From: Candidatus Kapaibacterium sp.
Lineage (GTDB): Bacteria; Bacteroidota; Ignavibacteria; Kapaibacteriales; UBA7675
Length of the DNA stretch: 64,000 nucleotides
Direction: 5' to 3'
NCBI GenBank assembly: GCA_028284775.1
Contig: JANQRB010000043.1
Coordinates: 28,509 to 92,508, forward strand
A program made the position numbers and the translations under genes. Shown piece by piece: positions 9,400-18,438 of the stretch. The notes beneath the pieces are model-generated. The model worked only from the letters and a program-made list of their open reading frames with translations, did no database searches and was not told the origin of the DNA. Each line of letters opens with the position of its first letter. Position 1 is the stretch's first letter.

Positions 9400-10671
9400 T
9401 TAATGAACAATCAGTTTCCAAGTTGCGATAAGGCCTGTATTGGAAACTATGTTCACCATGTAGACTCCAGTGGCAAGCGTTCCTGCTGCGATTTGCAGAC
9501 GATATTCGCCGAATCCGGTCGCCAGCCTTCGCTGGAGCAGGCGCTGTCCCATCAGGCTGTTAATTTCAAGCTGAAGGCTGGAATAGGCATCTTCAACGGA
9601 ATAAAACAGCGTGATTCCGGCCTGTGCCGGCGCGGGGTTGGGGAAAACGCCGTAACCCGCCACACCATCCGCATCTTCGAATACGTCCGTCACATAATTG
9701 CCGTCGAATAGGTTGAAGTTTATGACGCCACTGCCGCTGCCGCTGAATTCGGTAAACACCAGTTTATAGATGTCGCCGCCCCGCGCCCTGACGAAATAAG
9801 ATAACCGATCCTGCAGGATCCATCCTTCACTGAGGTCAAATCGTTTCCAGTCGTGGCCGATCCCGCTGATGTTGTCTTCGAATTCGTAAGCGTCCGGCTT
9901 TACGGTTTCGACATCAACGTCTTCGGCCTTGGCGACCTCCAGGCCGCGGTTCACGCGTATACCCGTTACCGGATAGGGCAAGTCTGCATTCTGGCCCACC
10001 AGCCCGATGTATTTGCTGAACACAAGATCCCAGGTATCGGTATCAGGCTCGACGTCGACAGTTTGGTTCTCGCTAAGTGAATAATAGCCGAAGTTTCTGC
10101 CGACAAAATCGGCCTTATTGATTTCGGCCCTTTGTTCTTCCGAATTATCCAGATTGGCATAGCGAATGGTGTAAACGCCGCTCTTGAGCTTTTCGACCAT
10201 GAACTTTTTCACCGCGCCGTCCGGCAGCAGGACAACAAAAACTGTTGTACCGCTAACCGTATGCGTTGCCATGTTATACTCGCCCCAGCCGAAATCGCCG
10301 GTATTGGGGTCGGCGCCGAGATTAAATGCGCCGGAATGCCAGGTCCGGGTCGAATTAATATAGGCGGTCCAATCCGCGGCCAGGCCGTTGGTGTCGATGG
10401 TGGCCCACTCCTCCCCTGTTGCATGCGGCACTACGAAGACCTGCACGCCTTTGCCGCCATTCGCGATAATCGATGCGGTAAATCCTTCGATCTCAAAGCC
10501 GATGTCCCAACTGTCAAGTGGAACTGTCTTAACCACGCCGTTTTTCAGGTTGTAATAGACGATGTCCTGATAGTCTTCGCCAAGCACAACTTCTTGTTTC
10601 CCTGCAAGTAATTGACTCTGCGGAGCAAAAGTGCAAACGATCGCAAGGGCAAGTAGTCGAATGAGCTTCAT
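9400..10671 (-). CDS. HmuY-like haem-binding protein with T9SS sorting tail
   Basis: A 423-aa homologue of the HmuY lipoprotein at 2132-3133: it shares the YYNLKNG, SWDIGFE, WDLVFSKY and YKLVFTEF strands along its length. In place of a lipobox it has a Sec signal (MKLIRLLALAIVCTF..., likely cleaved near LLAG), and the last 80 residues are a type IX sorting domain: FPNPAPA, a LEINSLMGQRLLQ strand, GVYMVNIVS and a final WKLIVH. It is therefore predicted to be secreted or attached to the cell surface by T9SS instead of being lipid-anchored. The in-frame codons up to 10752 are probably leader, since the ATG at 10671 begins an ideal signal peptide. It lies between a TonB receptor and the haem operon, so a role as exported haemophore is inferred. 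Confidence 0.8.
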   Translation of the reverse strand: MKLIRLLALAIVCTFAPQSQLLAGKQEVVLGEDYQDIVYYNLKNGVVKTVPLDSWDIGFEIEGFTASIIANGGKGVQVFVVPHATGEEWATIDTNGLAADWTAYINSTRTWHSGAFNLGADPNTGDFGWGEYNMATHTVSGTTVFVVLLPDGAVKKFMVEKLKSGVYTIRYANLDNSEEQRAEINKADFVGRNFGYYSLSENQTVDVEPDTDTWDLVFSKYIGLVGQNADLPYPVTGIRVNRGLEVAKAEDVDVETVKPDAYEFEDNISGIGHDWKRFDLSEGWILQDRLSYFVRARGGDIYKLVFTEFSGSGSGVINFNLFDGNYVTDVFEDADGVAGYGVFPNPAPAQAGITLFYSVEDAYSSLQLEINSLMGQRLLQRRLATGFGEYRLQIAAGTLATGVYMVNIVSNTGLIATWKLIVH

Positions 10672-10762
10672 ATGCTGATGTACCTTTTGGAGATAGTACC
10701 TTTGATGATGTTTTGTGACACCTGGATCGAAGAGTTTCGGTCCTTGCATCATCGTTGCTTTT

Positions 10763-10781
10763 ATTTAGACTTAGTCTAAAT
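10763..10781. promoter_or_regulatory. 19-base palindrome, candidate iron/haem operator
   Basis: ATTTAGACTTAGTCTAAAT is a perfect 9-bp inverted repeat around one central base, in an A/T-rich stretch about 90 bases upstream of the hmuY2 ATG. Its size and symmetry resemble operators of iron regulators (Fur, DtxR/IdeR, Irr), which also often read TTTAG...CTAAA, but it matches none of their textbook consensus sequences exactly. The position fits a promoter-overlapping repressor site for hmuY2. Confidence 0.5.
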
Positions 10782-11056
10782 TACAGAACATATATGCAAG
10801 AATGCAAGCTATTTTGTCAAGCCTTGCTATTTGTCGCTTAGGTCGGTTCGCTAATCGTCGTAAATCCGGGAGGCCATTTTACCGAGCGGCCAAGTATCAG
10901 CGATCAGTCACACATTTGTACAGTGCGGCTTCGCGCCGGTACAGCGGCACACCGATTACCTAATCACAGCCGAATGATATTGAATCGGGTCCGCACCCAG
11001 TGCTGCGGAATTGCAGGCTCGGAAATGAGTGAGTGTGGGAGCAAAAGCGGATTCCG
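10782..11056. other. Non-coding gap upstream of hmuY2
   Basis: Together with 10672-10762 this forms a 385-base gap between the second TonB receptor and hmuY2. Apart from the palindrome at 10763-10781 nothing is recognisable; the short plus-strand frame near 10923-11105 has no ribosome site or domain. Confidence 0.4.
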
Positions 11057-13315
11057 TCACTTGGCTGAGGCGACAGACTCCAGGGTCATCCGAGCGCCCA
11101 GGTAGAGGGTACGACCGTGAATCGGCCCCCAAACCAGCGAGGCATCGAAGTATGGTCCATAGGGGGTATCGGCGGCAATAATGGGCCGATCCTGCCGAAA
11201 GCCGGTCAGGTTCTCGGAGCCGAGATAGAGCTCAAAATAATCGAAACGCCTGGTGACCTGCGCCAGGGCGTGAAAATAGCCGTCAAAGTTGGCAGGCACC
11301 CGGTACTGCACCGGATTGGCATTGGTGGCGGGCACGCGGCCGCCGCTGTGATACATGATTGTGCCGTCAATCTGCCATTCGCTTTCTTCAGGCGTCCAGC
11401 CTGCGCTCAACATCGTCTTGTGGGGACTTTGCAGCGGGCGCCGCCGCAATGTGCCGTCGAAGGTTGATTGGACATCGTACCAGCGATACGCGACACGGAG
11501 GTCGATATCTTCCAGGATCGTAAAGCTGAGTTGTGTTTGCAGGCTGTTGGAAAAGGAACGGCCATCCAGATTGTAGAAATACACGTGGCGGGAATCGCGG
11601 TCGCGGTCGACGATAATTTGATTGTCGAAGTCCGTCCTGAAAAATTCGGCGTCGAGAGCAAATGTCGTCCCCAGGAAGTCAAAATAAGCGGTCCCGCTGA
11701 TACCGTAATTCCATGCGCGCTCGGGACGCAGGTCTTCTTCAATGACGACCTCCCGCGAACTGGAAAGAACCTGGAAGTTTTCGGCCAGAACATTGGCGAC
11801 GCGCGTGCCACGGCCGGCGGACATGCGCAGTGTAACAAGGTCATCGGCCCGATAGCGCAGGTGCATGCGCGGCGTGACGAAAGTGCCGAAAATATTATGC
11901 GCATCGGCGCGCAGGCCAAAGACGGCGGTCAGTTGATCGATGCCTTTGTAGGTGTATTCGCCGAAAATGCCGGGCACGCTTTCAAAGCGCTTCAGTGACA
12001 TTAAATCCAGCTTTTCGTCATAATCGTCGAGCTGCAGGCTGGCGCCGGCGGTGACGCTGTGTTCCGGGGCAAAAAAGTCCGATTGGTAAAGAAAGCGGGC
12101 ATAGAGCGATTGCTGTTGGCCGCTATAGTCTCTGACGCCGAAAAAAGCGTCCTGCTCATGGTGGGTGGCATTGAGCAGCAGCGCCATGCTGGCATTGTTT
12201 TCAGTGTCGAGTACGAAGCCAGATTTGCCGAAAACGACGTAGCGGCGCGTCTCGGCTTCAAAGCCATAGAGTCCGCTGCCGGCTGCGCTGAAGGTATAAC
12301 CGTCCTGGCCGCCGCGGTGCCGATCCCAGATCACATTGGCGCCGAAGTGCACATCCTTTTCCGGGTCGATATACGACCAGCGATTGAACGCATTGACTTG
12401 CGATTTGCGGGGAATGTCGAGGAAATCATCGCCGTTGCCGTCGTACTCCGTGTCGTAATAATTGCCATGTGCCAGCAGCATGGTGCTCCATTCGTCCGAC
12501 AGGTCGGTACCGGCATTGACATTGGCTTCGGCGCGACCGAAATGATTGGCAAAGGCATTGAAGAGCACGGGCTCGCTGCTCCATGGCTTGATCAGCTCGA
12601 CATTGATCAGTCCTGTAATCGACTCATAACCGTTGAGCACCGAAGCGCTGCCTTTCGAGATGTGAATGCTCTGCATCCATGGCCCCGGAATGTACTCGAG
12701 GGCATAAGGCACAGCCAGCCCGCGTGCGCCAGGATAATTTTCGATGATCATTTGCGTATAGACGCCTTTCAGGCCCAAAAGCTGAATTTGCTGCGCGCCG
12801 GTTACGGCGTCGACTGGCGCGACATCGACCGAGACGTTTGTCTCAAAGGCTTCGGAAAGATTGCAGCAGGCAGCGCGCAGCATTTCATCCTTCGATATGA
12901 TCTCCGTCGTGCGAATGTCGGCAGCATCGATGCCGATCCCGCTTCGATCTTCTTCCACCGCCACCTCTCCCATCGGCACGACGAAATCCAGCGCGACATT
13001 GACCTCATTCATTTCGGGCGTTACGTGGACACGACCTTCAAATCCGGCATAGGTGAATTGCAAGGTATCGGAAGAGTCGCTGCGCGGCAGGCTGAATCGG
13101 CCGTCCTGTTTCGAGACCGTGCCGACCGCCGTCCCGAGCCAGCGAACATTGACGCCGGCGATCGGGCTTGTTGTGCCGTCGTCGTTAGAGCGCTGGACCA
13201 ATCCCGTCACGTTCGGGCTGGGGGCGATCTGGGCGCTGAGGGGAGTGCCCCCCAGTATAATTAGCAGCAGGGCGACCACAGAGACAGGGAGGGAGATGCG
13301 ATGTATCTTATCCAT
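11057..13315 (-). CDS. TonB-dependent receptor (metal-locus type)
   Basis: Outer-membrane TonB-dependent receptor, 752 aa, with a signal peptide ending PLSAQ, a carboxypeptidase-like domain (VTGLVQRS..GVNVRWLGTAVGTVSKQDGRFSL), a plug and a barrel. The plug carries AACCNLSEAFETNVSVDV and QIQLLGLKGVYTQMIIENYP, a pattern I associate with Bacteroidota receptors found near heavy-metal genes. The paired cysteines CC in the plug are unusual for this normally Cys-poor class. The final strand ends LYLGARMTLESVASAK. It is flanked by hmuY2 and a third receptor, so haem, iron or another metal complex are all possible substrates. The family is certain, the substrate is not. Confidence 0.88.
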   Translation of the reverse strand: MDKIHRISLPVSVVALLLIILGGTPLSAQIAPSPNVTGLVQRSNDDGTTSPIAGVNVRWLGTAVGTVSKQDGRFSLPRSDSSDTLQFTYAGFEGRVHVTPEMNEVNVALDFVVPMGEVAVEEDRSGIGIDAADIRTTEIISKDEMLRAACCNLSEAFETNVSVDVAPVDAVTGAQQIQLLGLKGVYTQMIIENYPGARGLAVPYALEYIPGPWMQSIHISKGSASVLNGYESITGLINVELIKPWSSEPVLFNAFANHFGRAEANVNAGTDLSDEWSTMLLAHGNYYDTEYDGNGDDFLDIPRKSQVNAFNRWSYIDPEKDVHFGANVIWDRHRGGQDGYTFSAAGSGLYGFEAETRRYVVFGKSGFVLDTENNASMALLLNATHHEQDAFFGVRDYSGQQQSLYARFLYQSDFFAPEHSVTAGASLQLDDYDEKLDLMSLKRFESVPGIFGEYTYKGIDQLTAVFGLRADAHNIFGTFVTPRMHLRYRADDLVTLRMSAGRGTRVANVLAENFQVLSSSREVVIEEDLRPERAWNYGISGTAYFDFLGTTFALDAEFFRTDFDNQIIVDRDRDSRHVYFYNLDGRSFSNSLQTQLSFTILEDIDLRVAYRWYDVQSTFDGTLRRRPLQSPHKTMLSAGWTPEESEWQIDGTIMYHSGGRVPATNANPVQYRVPANFDGYFHALAQVTRRFDYFELYLGSENLTGFRQDRPIIAADTPYGPYFDASLVWGPIHGRTLYLGARMTLESVASAK

Positions 13316-13920
13316 TTTGTTTTGATCTTCAGGTCACGGAATCCCACAGCTCTCGCAGGATAGTTCAATGATACAGCCAATGGAATTCTCTGCACTTCGA
13401 ATTTCGATCGGGATCCTGCTTATTGCGCCGAGTGCAGCGACTTTCTCTACACGATACAAGACCCGTCGTATTGCGTACAAGAATTTCTGCTTATTGGCCT
13501 CTCATTCCCGTTTAACTGGAAGCGGCCGGTTTTTCCCGCAGGGCAGCCTGTCAGTTTCATCCTTGGCTGTTTTCTCACTTGCTGCTGTTCCTGACAGATG
13601 TACAATGACAAAACCCTCGACCGAAAGAGCAGTGAGCACTGCCTCACAACATCGTGAATTGAGTTGCAAAAAGCAATCGGGGAAATTCTGATTTTAGTAT
13701 CAGAGTTTCCCCTAGCGGCGGCGGTCATACCTCAGAGGCGGCAGAACACCACGCGCTGCGAAAGCGGTCGTCTGACGCTTCATTCGGCGACTTTTATCGA
13801 ATTGTATATGGACGGGAACCTGAGAGCGCCCGCGCTCCGAGCTTAGCACGAGGGCGCGAGCGCGTTGAATCAACAGGCTTAATTCTCAAGGATAACCCTG
13901 CTGTTCCATTGAGAATGAGA
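13316..13920. other. Non-coding gap between two TonB receptor genes
   Basis: About 600 bases with no supportable gene; short frames on both strands lack ribosome sites and domains. It contains a G/C-rich imperfect inverted repeat around 13822-13862 and the hairpin at 13882-13916. The promoter of the receptor gene at 11057-13315 should lie at the low-coordinate end, but no element was recognised. Confidence 0.45.
13882..13916 (-). terminator. Possible terminator hairpin after third TonB receptor
   Basis: ATTCTCAA and TTGAGAAT form a perfect 8-bp inverted repeat with a 19-base loop, starting 5 bases after the stop of the minus-strand receptor gene. No strong U-run follows, so the call rests on position and symmetry only. 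Confidence 0.35.
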
Positions 13921-16239
13921 TCAGAACTCAAACTCCAGGCCGAGCACAGGCAGCGTCCCCCACTGTGAAATTTCTTCGATCTCACGGTCGACTTCATTCC
14001 ATTCATAGGCCGCAAGATTCTCGCGGCCGTAGACATTCCAGATGCTGAGAAAGAGAATCAGGTTGGAGCTCTCGAAGTTAAAGCGTTTGTCGACGCGCAG
14101 ATTGAGTGAATGATAGTCGGGCAGCCGCTCTTCGTTGACGCGCGATTCGTCCAGGACGCCGCGATTGAGTTCGCGCGTTGCCTCCATATCGAAGGGAGTT
14201 GTCGGCGCGCCGCCGGCATAAATCCAACGCAGGGAGAATTCCCAGGTATCGCCGGGTTTATAGCCGCCTTCGATGGCGAAGAGATAACGGTTGTCGAAAA
14301 TTCGGTCACGCCACTTGCCGTCAAAATCGCGATACTCGGATCTGAAATAGGCGCCGCTGACCAGGCCATAGAAATCCCGAGCCAGCTTCTTCTGGATTGT
14401 CAACTCAACTCCGGCGGAGCGGGCTTCGCCATTATCGACCAGACTCTCGTGAATCAAATAGAGGCCATGGCGATAGCTGACTTCATCGATAATAAAAAGC
14501 TGCGGCTGGGCAGGATCGAGCGGAAAGTTGTCATAGGTTTTGTAATAGCCTTCCAGCGTCAGGCGCGTATCTTCGTTCAACAGATGACGAAAGCCGAGAA
14601 TACTATGGGTGGAACGAGGATCGGCGAGCTGTTTGAATTCTTCCCGCTGGCTGACAAGTACTGTCGGCAGGTTTTGATAGTACAGCCCCCAGGAGCCGTA
14701 GATTGAACTGAGATCATTGAGCGCGAAACTCCAGGCAAAGCGCGGTGAAACATGGGTATTGCCCGTATAGTCGAAATAGTCGAAGCGCAGACCGGGCGTT
14801 AACTCGAGCGCATCCAGGGGACGCAGGCTATAGGACAAAAAAGCGCCGGCCTTCAGAGAAGCAATATCGCGCCTAACATTGACTTCGGGCGTTGTCGTTC
14901 CGAAGGGATCAGTGTATTCGGCGTAAAGGACCTCGTAGTCGCTCTCGACAATTTTGGCATCGAAGCCAAATTCGAGCTCGTGCTGCGGCGCCAGACGCAG
15001 GAAGGTGACCTTGCGTAGTTTCCACTCCTGCTCCACCGAGTTGTTGTCGAGAAGCTGCGTCTCGCTGGCCGTTTCGAAGAAGTCGGTGTTGTAGTCGGTG
15101 ATGGTATGGGAAATCGATGTCTGCGAATAGGCGGTCGGCCCCCACAATCTGCGCCAGTTAAGGCCCGCCGTATTGACAAGCATGTTAATGTCACTGTAGA
15201 TGTTAATCGAGTGTTCCCGCGCCGATTCAGCGGCAAAGCTGAGATTGTCGATGCCGCCGATATCAATGAAGCTGATGGAGTTGTCTTCGTCGAGTTCGAA
15301 ATTGAGTTTAGTCTGCCAGTCACTGTATTCCGGGATAGGTGCGTCGTCGTCGCCGGCAATCGCGCCGACCAGAAAATCGAGGTAGCTGCGTCGGAACGAG
15401 GCCATCCACGATCCCCCGCTGCCGAACAAAGGGCCTTCGCTCATGAGACCAATGCCGGCGAGGTTAAAGTCCAGCTGTGTATCCATGTTTTCGCGATTAC
15501 CTTCGCGCAGATCGATTTTCATCACCGAGGAAAGACGATCGCCGTAGCTCGCACCGAAGCCGCCGGCGGAGAATTCCACCTCGCGCACAAAATCGACATG
15601 CAGCATGCCGATCGGACCGCCGCTGGAACCTTGCGAGGGAAAATGGTTAATATTCGGTATCTCGATATTGTCCACATAAAAGGCATTTTCGATCGGACTG
15701 CCGCCGCGCACGATCAGGCTGTTTTGCTGATCATTGATTTTCGCCAGGCTCGGCAGCCCCGCGATAATACGGCTGACATCGCCGGCCGAACCGGGCGAAC
15801 GACGTATTTCCTCGCTCGAAAAAGCGATGCTGCTGACCGATTGCACGTTGCTGCCGTTGAAGTAGCCGGCGTCCGCCACGACGTCTTCGGTACGTAGCAC
15901 GCTTAAGGGCAGGGCGATCAGCACTTCGCTGATGCGCTCCGGACGAATGATAATATCCGTTTTGCGCAGAGTCTGATAGCCGACGTAGCTGGTCTGAACG
16001 GTATAAGAACCGACAGGCAAATCGATGATCTCGAATCGACCTTCGGCATTGCTGACGGCGCCGAGCGGCGTGTTGACAATGCTGATCGTTGCACCGGGAA
16101 GAGGCGCAGCGGTCTCGGCGTCGACAACGCGGCCTTTCAGGATGCCATGATTCTTCGACGGCATTGCAAATGAGCCAATCGTGAAGAGCAAAACAAATAG
16201 CGGCGCAGCGAGAATGCGCAAATACATACAGGCTTGCAT
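13921..16239 (-). CDS. TonB-dependent receptor with CarboxypepD_reg-like domain
   Basis: Outer-membrane TonB-dependent receptor, 772 aa. Order: signal peptide (MQACMYLRILAAPLFVLLF, cleaved near SFA), carboxypeptidase-like beta-sandwich (GRVVDAETAAPLPGATISI ... YVGYQT), plug (AGDVSRIIAGLPSLAKIND, LIVRGGSPIENAFYVDNIE, VREVEFSAGGFGASYGDRLSSVMKI) and barrel ending PVLGLEFEF. The first ATG has GGAG eight bases ahead and is preferred over the ATG four codons in. It starts 67 bases after the tetR-like gene on the same strand and is probably its target and partner in one transcript. The plug wording (NINHFPSQGSSGGPIG) is common in FCB receptors of unknown ligand. Haem is possible from context only. 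Confidence 0.88.
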   Translation of the reverse strand: MQACMYLRILAAPLFVLLFTIGSFAMPSKNHGILKGRVVDAETAAPLPGATISIVNTPLGAVSNAEGRFEIIDLPVGSYTVQTSYVGYQTLRKTDIIIRPERISEVLIALPLSVLRTEDVVADAGYFNGSNVQSVSSIAFSSEEIRRSPGSAGDVSRIIAGLPSLAKINDQQNSLIVRGGSPIENAFYVDNIEIPNINHFPSQGSSGGPIGMLHVDFVREVEFSAGGFGASYGDRLSSVMKIDLREGNRENMDTQLDFNLAGIGLMSEGPLFGSGGSWMASFRRSYLDFLVGAIAGDDDAPIPEYSDWQTKLNFELDEDNSISFIDIGGIDNLSFAAESAREHSINIYSDINMLVNTAGLNWRRLWGPTAYSQTSISHTITDYNTDFFETASETQLLDNNSVEQEWKLRKVTFLRLAPQHELEFGFDAKIVESDYEVLYAEYTDPFGTTTPEVNVRRDIASLKAGAFLSYSLRPLDALELTPGLRFDYFDYTGNTHVSPRFAWSFALNDLSSIYGSWGLYYQNLPTVLVSQREEFKQLADPRSTHSILGFRHLLNEDTRLTLEGYYKTYDNFPLDPAQPQLFIIDEVSYRHGLYLIHESLVDNGEARSAGVELTIQKKLARDFYGLVSGAYFRSEYRDFDGKWRDRIFDNRYLFAIEGGYKPGDTWEFSLRWIYAGGAPTTPFDMEATRELNRGVLDESRVNEERLPDYHSLNLRVDKRFNFESSNLILFLSIWNVYGRENLAAYEWNEVDREIEEISQWGTLPVLGLEFEF

Positions 16240-16306
16240 GAGGATTTCTCCATGCGAGTTAATTGTTAAAGTCTTGATTTAGGGAGTTGTTGTTGTCAGT
16301 TGAGGC

Positions 16307-16879
16307 TTAACTACCGTCCTTAGCTTTGCTAAGGATGTCCTTGATGACGGCGGTGCCGGTTTCGTCCACCATATCGCGCAGAACTTCGAGTTTTGTATCG
16401 GCGAAGTAGCCGTTGCAGATCAGCGAAGCGATGCCGTGGGTAAAGATCCACATCCGTTCGAGCAGCTTGTCGCAGACCGCTTTCGGCAGAAGCTCAAAGC
16501 GTTTGTCATGCGTCATTCGCTCCTGCATCGCGCTGATTAATGACTCTTGCAGATCTTTGTTTTGGTCATTGGCGAGAAACATAGCGCGATAAAGTTTGCG
16601 ATGTTCCTGGCAGAAGGCGAGCATGCCCACGCCCATGTTAAGAAAAACGCGATCGGTCCACTCGCGCCGTCCGTATTCGAGCATCCGGTCGCGACCCATT
16701 TCGAGCACGACCTGTTTAAGTTCTTCCATCGACGCGAATGTGCTGTAAACGGGTTGGGTCGACGAATGCAAACGTTCGGCGACTTTACGCGCCGAAAGAG
16801 CTGCCAGGCCCTGATCACACACCAGCTCGAACGCGGCATTGACGATGTCGTCGCGAGTGAATGATGTTTTGGGAGGCAT
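16307..16879 (-). CDS. TetR-family transcriptional regulator
   Basis: Cytoplasmic DNA-binding repressor of the TetR family, 190 aa. The N-terminal helix-turn-helix is visible at residues 7-50: TRDDIVNAAFELVCDQGLAALSARKVAERLHSS..PVYSTF. An all-helical C-terminal ligand domain follows (WVxx-type TetR_C with GVGMLAFCQEHRKLYRAMF and LLERMWIFTHGIASLI). It is the first gene of the tetR-TonB receptor pair, with AAGGAG just before the ATG. It may repress its own unit and possibly the haem island downstream; the palindrome at 17059-17086 is a candidate site. The ligand is unknown. Confidence 0.88.
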   Translation of the reverse strand: MPPKTSFTRDDIVNAAFELVCDQGLAALSARKVAERLHSSTQPVYSTFASMEELKQVVLEMGRDRMLEYGRREWTDRVFLNMGVGMLAFCQEHRKLYRAMFLANDQNKDLQESLISAMQERMTHDKRFELLPKAVCDKLLERMWIFTHGIASLICNGYFADTKLEVLRDMVDETGTAVIKDILSKAKDGS

Positions 16880-17058
16880 ACACTCCTTCGGAATGTTAAG
16901 CGCGCTGGGCTTCAGGCATAGGCTGATGTTAACCGTCTTCGGTCTGAAGCGGCGATCAAGTTACTATGCGCAGCACGGTTCAGACCGCCCGGCACTGCGA
17001 ATCAATCGCAATGAGACGAATCGTAGCGAGCCCGAGCTCGATATATATCAGCTGTATT

Positions 17059-17086
17059 ATAACGGGTGCAATATAACACCCGTTAT
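17059..17086. promoter_or_regulatory. Perfect 10-bp inverted repeat upstream of tetR
   Basis: ATAACGGGTG, 8-base A/T-rich spacer, CACCCGTTAT: a perfect palindrome of 28 bases total, 180 bases upstream of the tetR-like start and next to the terminator of the neighbouring gene. The size fits a TetR-family operator, though a hairpin role in RNA is equally possible. Confidence 0.4.
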
Positions 17087-17107
17087 CCATCAGCGCAAGC
17101 AAAAAAT

Positions 17108-17132
17108 CAAGGGCGTCGTTCAGACGCCCTTG
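17108..17132 (-). terminator. Intrinsic terminator
   Basis: CAAGGGCGTC and GACGCCCTTG form a perfect 10-bp stem with a 5-base loop. Read on the minus strand the hairpin is followed by ATTTTTTG, giving a classic rho-independent terminator about 35 bases after the stop of the T9SS gene ending at 17166. Confidence 0.85.
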
Positions 17133-17165
17133 TTGAGATACACCTGGCTTAATTGACTCCGACTT

Positions 17166-18392
17166 CTATTTCACTACGACCAACTTTTTCATTACAACAC
17201 TCTTGCCGGCGCGAAGTTTATAATAATATACTCCCGCCGGTACGTCACCGGTGTTAATCGTGACAAAGTTTTGGCCGGGTTCCTGCACTTTCTGCATCGG
17301 CCTGCGAAAATCGCGTCCCAGGTGATCGCAAAGTTGAATCCAGACAGTCGAAGGGCTATCGAGTTCGTATTTTATTGTTACTTCTGCCTGCACGGGATTC
17401 GGAAAGCTCTGTACATTGCGCAGTACGGCAGCTTGCCGTCGGCTTTGTCGGGTATTATGACGCAAGGCTTGATTGCGATCGACCGGAAGACCGATCATTG
17501 CCAGCGGCGCCGTCTGCGAAGTGCAGACCGTCAACTCAACACAAGTGCTGAGTGTAACTGTACACTCGGTTTGTACGAGCATCTCTGCACAGGTCGTCCT
17601 GCCGGAATCCGAGTCCGATCGATCCGCGAAATTACGAACCTTAATTGAAACGGTCGTCGTTAATTCTTGTTCGAAACAGCGTGTTACGGTTGTTATTGTA
17701 CAACTCTTGCACAGGAGCAGCGTAGCTGCCTTCAGCGTCATGCTGGTTGTCAGGCTGCAGACCGTGCTTACAACAACATCGCAACAGATGCTTGTGCTGA
17801 CAACAGTTCCCGCTAAGCGAAACACAAGGCAATGTTGCATTGTTGCTGTCACCTGTGTCGTAGCCCGCGCCGTAGCAATTGTACTGACTGTACTGCGAAT
17901 ACAGGGCCACACCAGGACATCGGCAGTTGTGCTTAACAAGACATTTGCGCCACTACTACGCACCATTCGCAAAGTGACCGTTACAGCCGAACTCGAACTC
18001 GACACGAGCGTCAGGCTCGTAGAAAGCACAAATGCCGTCGATCCGTTAAACGTTGCCGTCGTAGTACCGACCATAGTGACGAAAGCCGCCTGCGGTCCTT
18101 CGACAGAAAAGGCAATCGTCTGGATTCCACCGACCAGACAAGGGCTTGTGTAGTCATTCGGCTGCACGGTAAGGAGCGTTACTACACAGGGGAAGCCGCT
18201 GCCGACATCCGGCGAACTGGCAAAGGTACCCTTACTGGCAATTACTTCATTAATTTCGCTGAAGATCGCCTGGCAGGTCTGCGAATGTGTACATGGTACA
18301 AGAACGCAGGAGCACACAAGAGCAACCAGGCTCGGAAAAACTATACCGCCCTTCCTGGCAGGCAACCGCAGTGTGTTGTGACGAATATGCAT
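17166..18392 (-). CDS. Cys/Thr-rich secreted protein with T9SS sorting domain (paralogue B)
   Basis: A 408-aa predicted secreted protein of unknown function. A long signal peptide (hydrophobic core VALVCSCVLVP) is followed by a Ser/Thr-rich region, a cysteine ladder (about residues 188-290) and a C-terminal type IX sorting domain (SFPNPVQAEVTIKYELD, GVYYYKLRAG, final MKKLVVVK). The cysteines sit at C188, CC203-204, C212, C228, C231, C239, C268, C277, C284 and C290, with the same spacings as in its neighbour paralogue except for three lost cysteines and one 2-residue deletion. AGGAG lies 9 bases before the ATG. It begins 46 bases after the paralogue ends on the same strand, so the two are probably one transcript ending at the 17108-17132 terminator. 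Confidence 0.75.
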   Translation of the reverse strand: MHIRHNTLRLPARKGGIVFPSLVALVCSCVLVPCTHSQTCQAIFSEINEVIASKGTFASSPDVGSGFPCVVTLLTVQPNDYTSPCLVGGIQTIAFSVEGPQAAFVTMVGTTTATFNGSTAFVLSTSLTLVSSSSSAVTVTLRMVRSSGANVLLSTTADVLVWPCIRSTVSTIATARATTQVTATMQHCLVFRLAGTVVSTSICCDVVVSTVCSLTTSMTLKAATLLLCKSCTITTVTRCFEQELTTTVSIKVRNFADRSDSDSGRTTCAEMLVQTECTVTLSTCVELTVCTSQTAPLAMIGLPVDRNQALRHNTRQSRRQAAVLRNVQSFPNPVQAEVTIKYELDSPSTVWIQLCDHLGRDFRRPMQKVQEPGQNFVTINTGDVPAGVYYYKLRAGKSVVMKKLVVVK

Positions 18393-18438
18393 ATTATCTT
18401 TCTCCTGTATGGGAATATCATTGCAGGATGCTTACTCA

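Noticed and set aside
12059..13264. A 401-codon plus-strand frame opposite the second TonB receptor
   Set aside because: It mirrors the receptor's codon pattern, lacks a ribosome site and known domain, and the minus-strand receptor is unmistakable.
15106..15897. A 263-codon plus-strand frame opposite the third TonB receptor
   Set aside because: Antisense shadow: no domain, no start signal, and the receptor plug is clear on the other strand.
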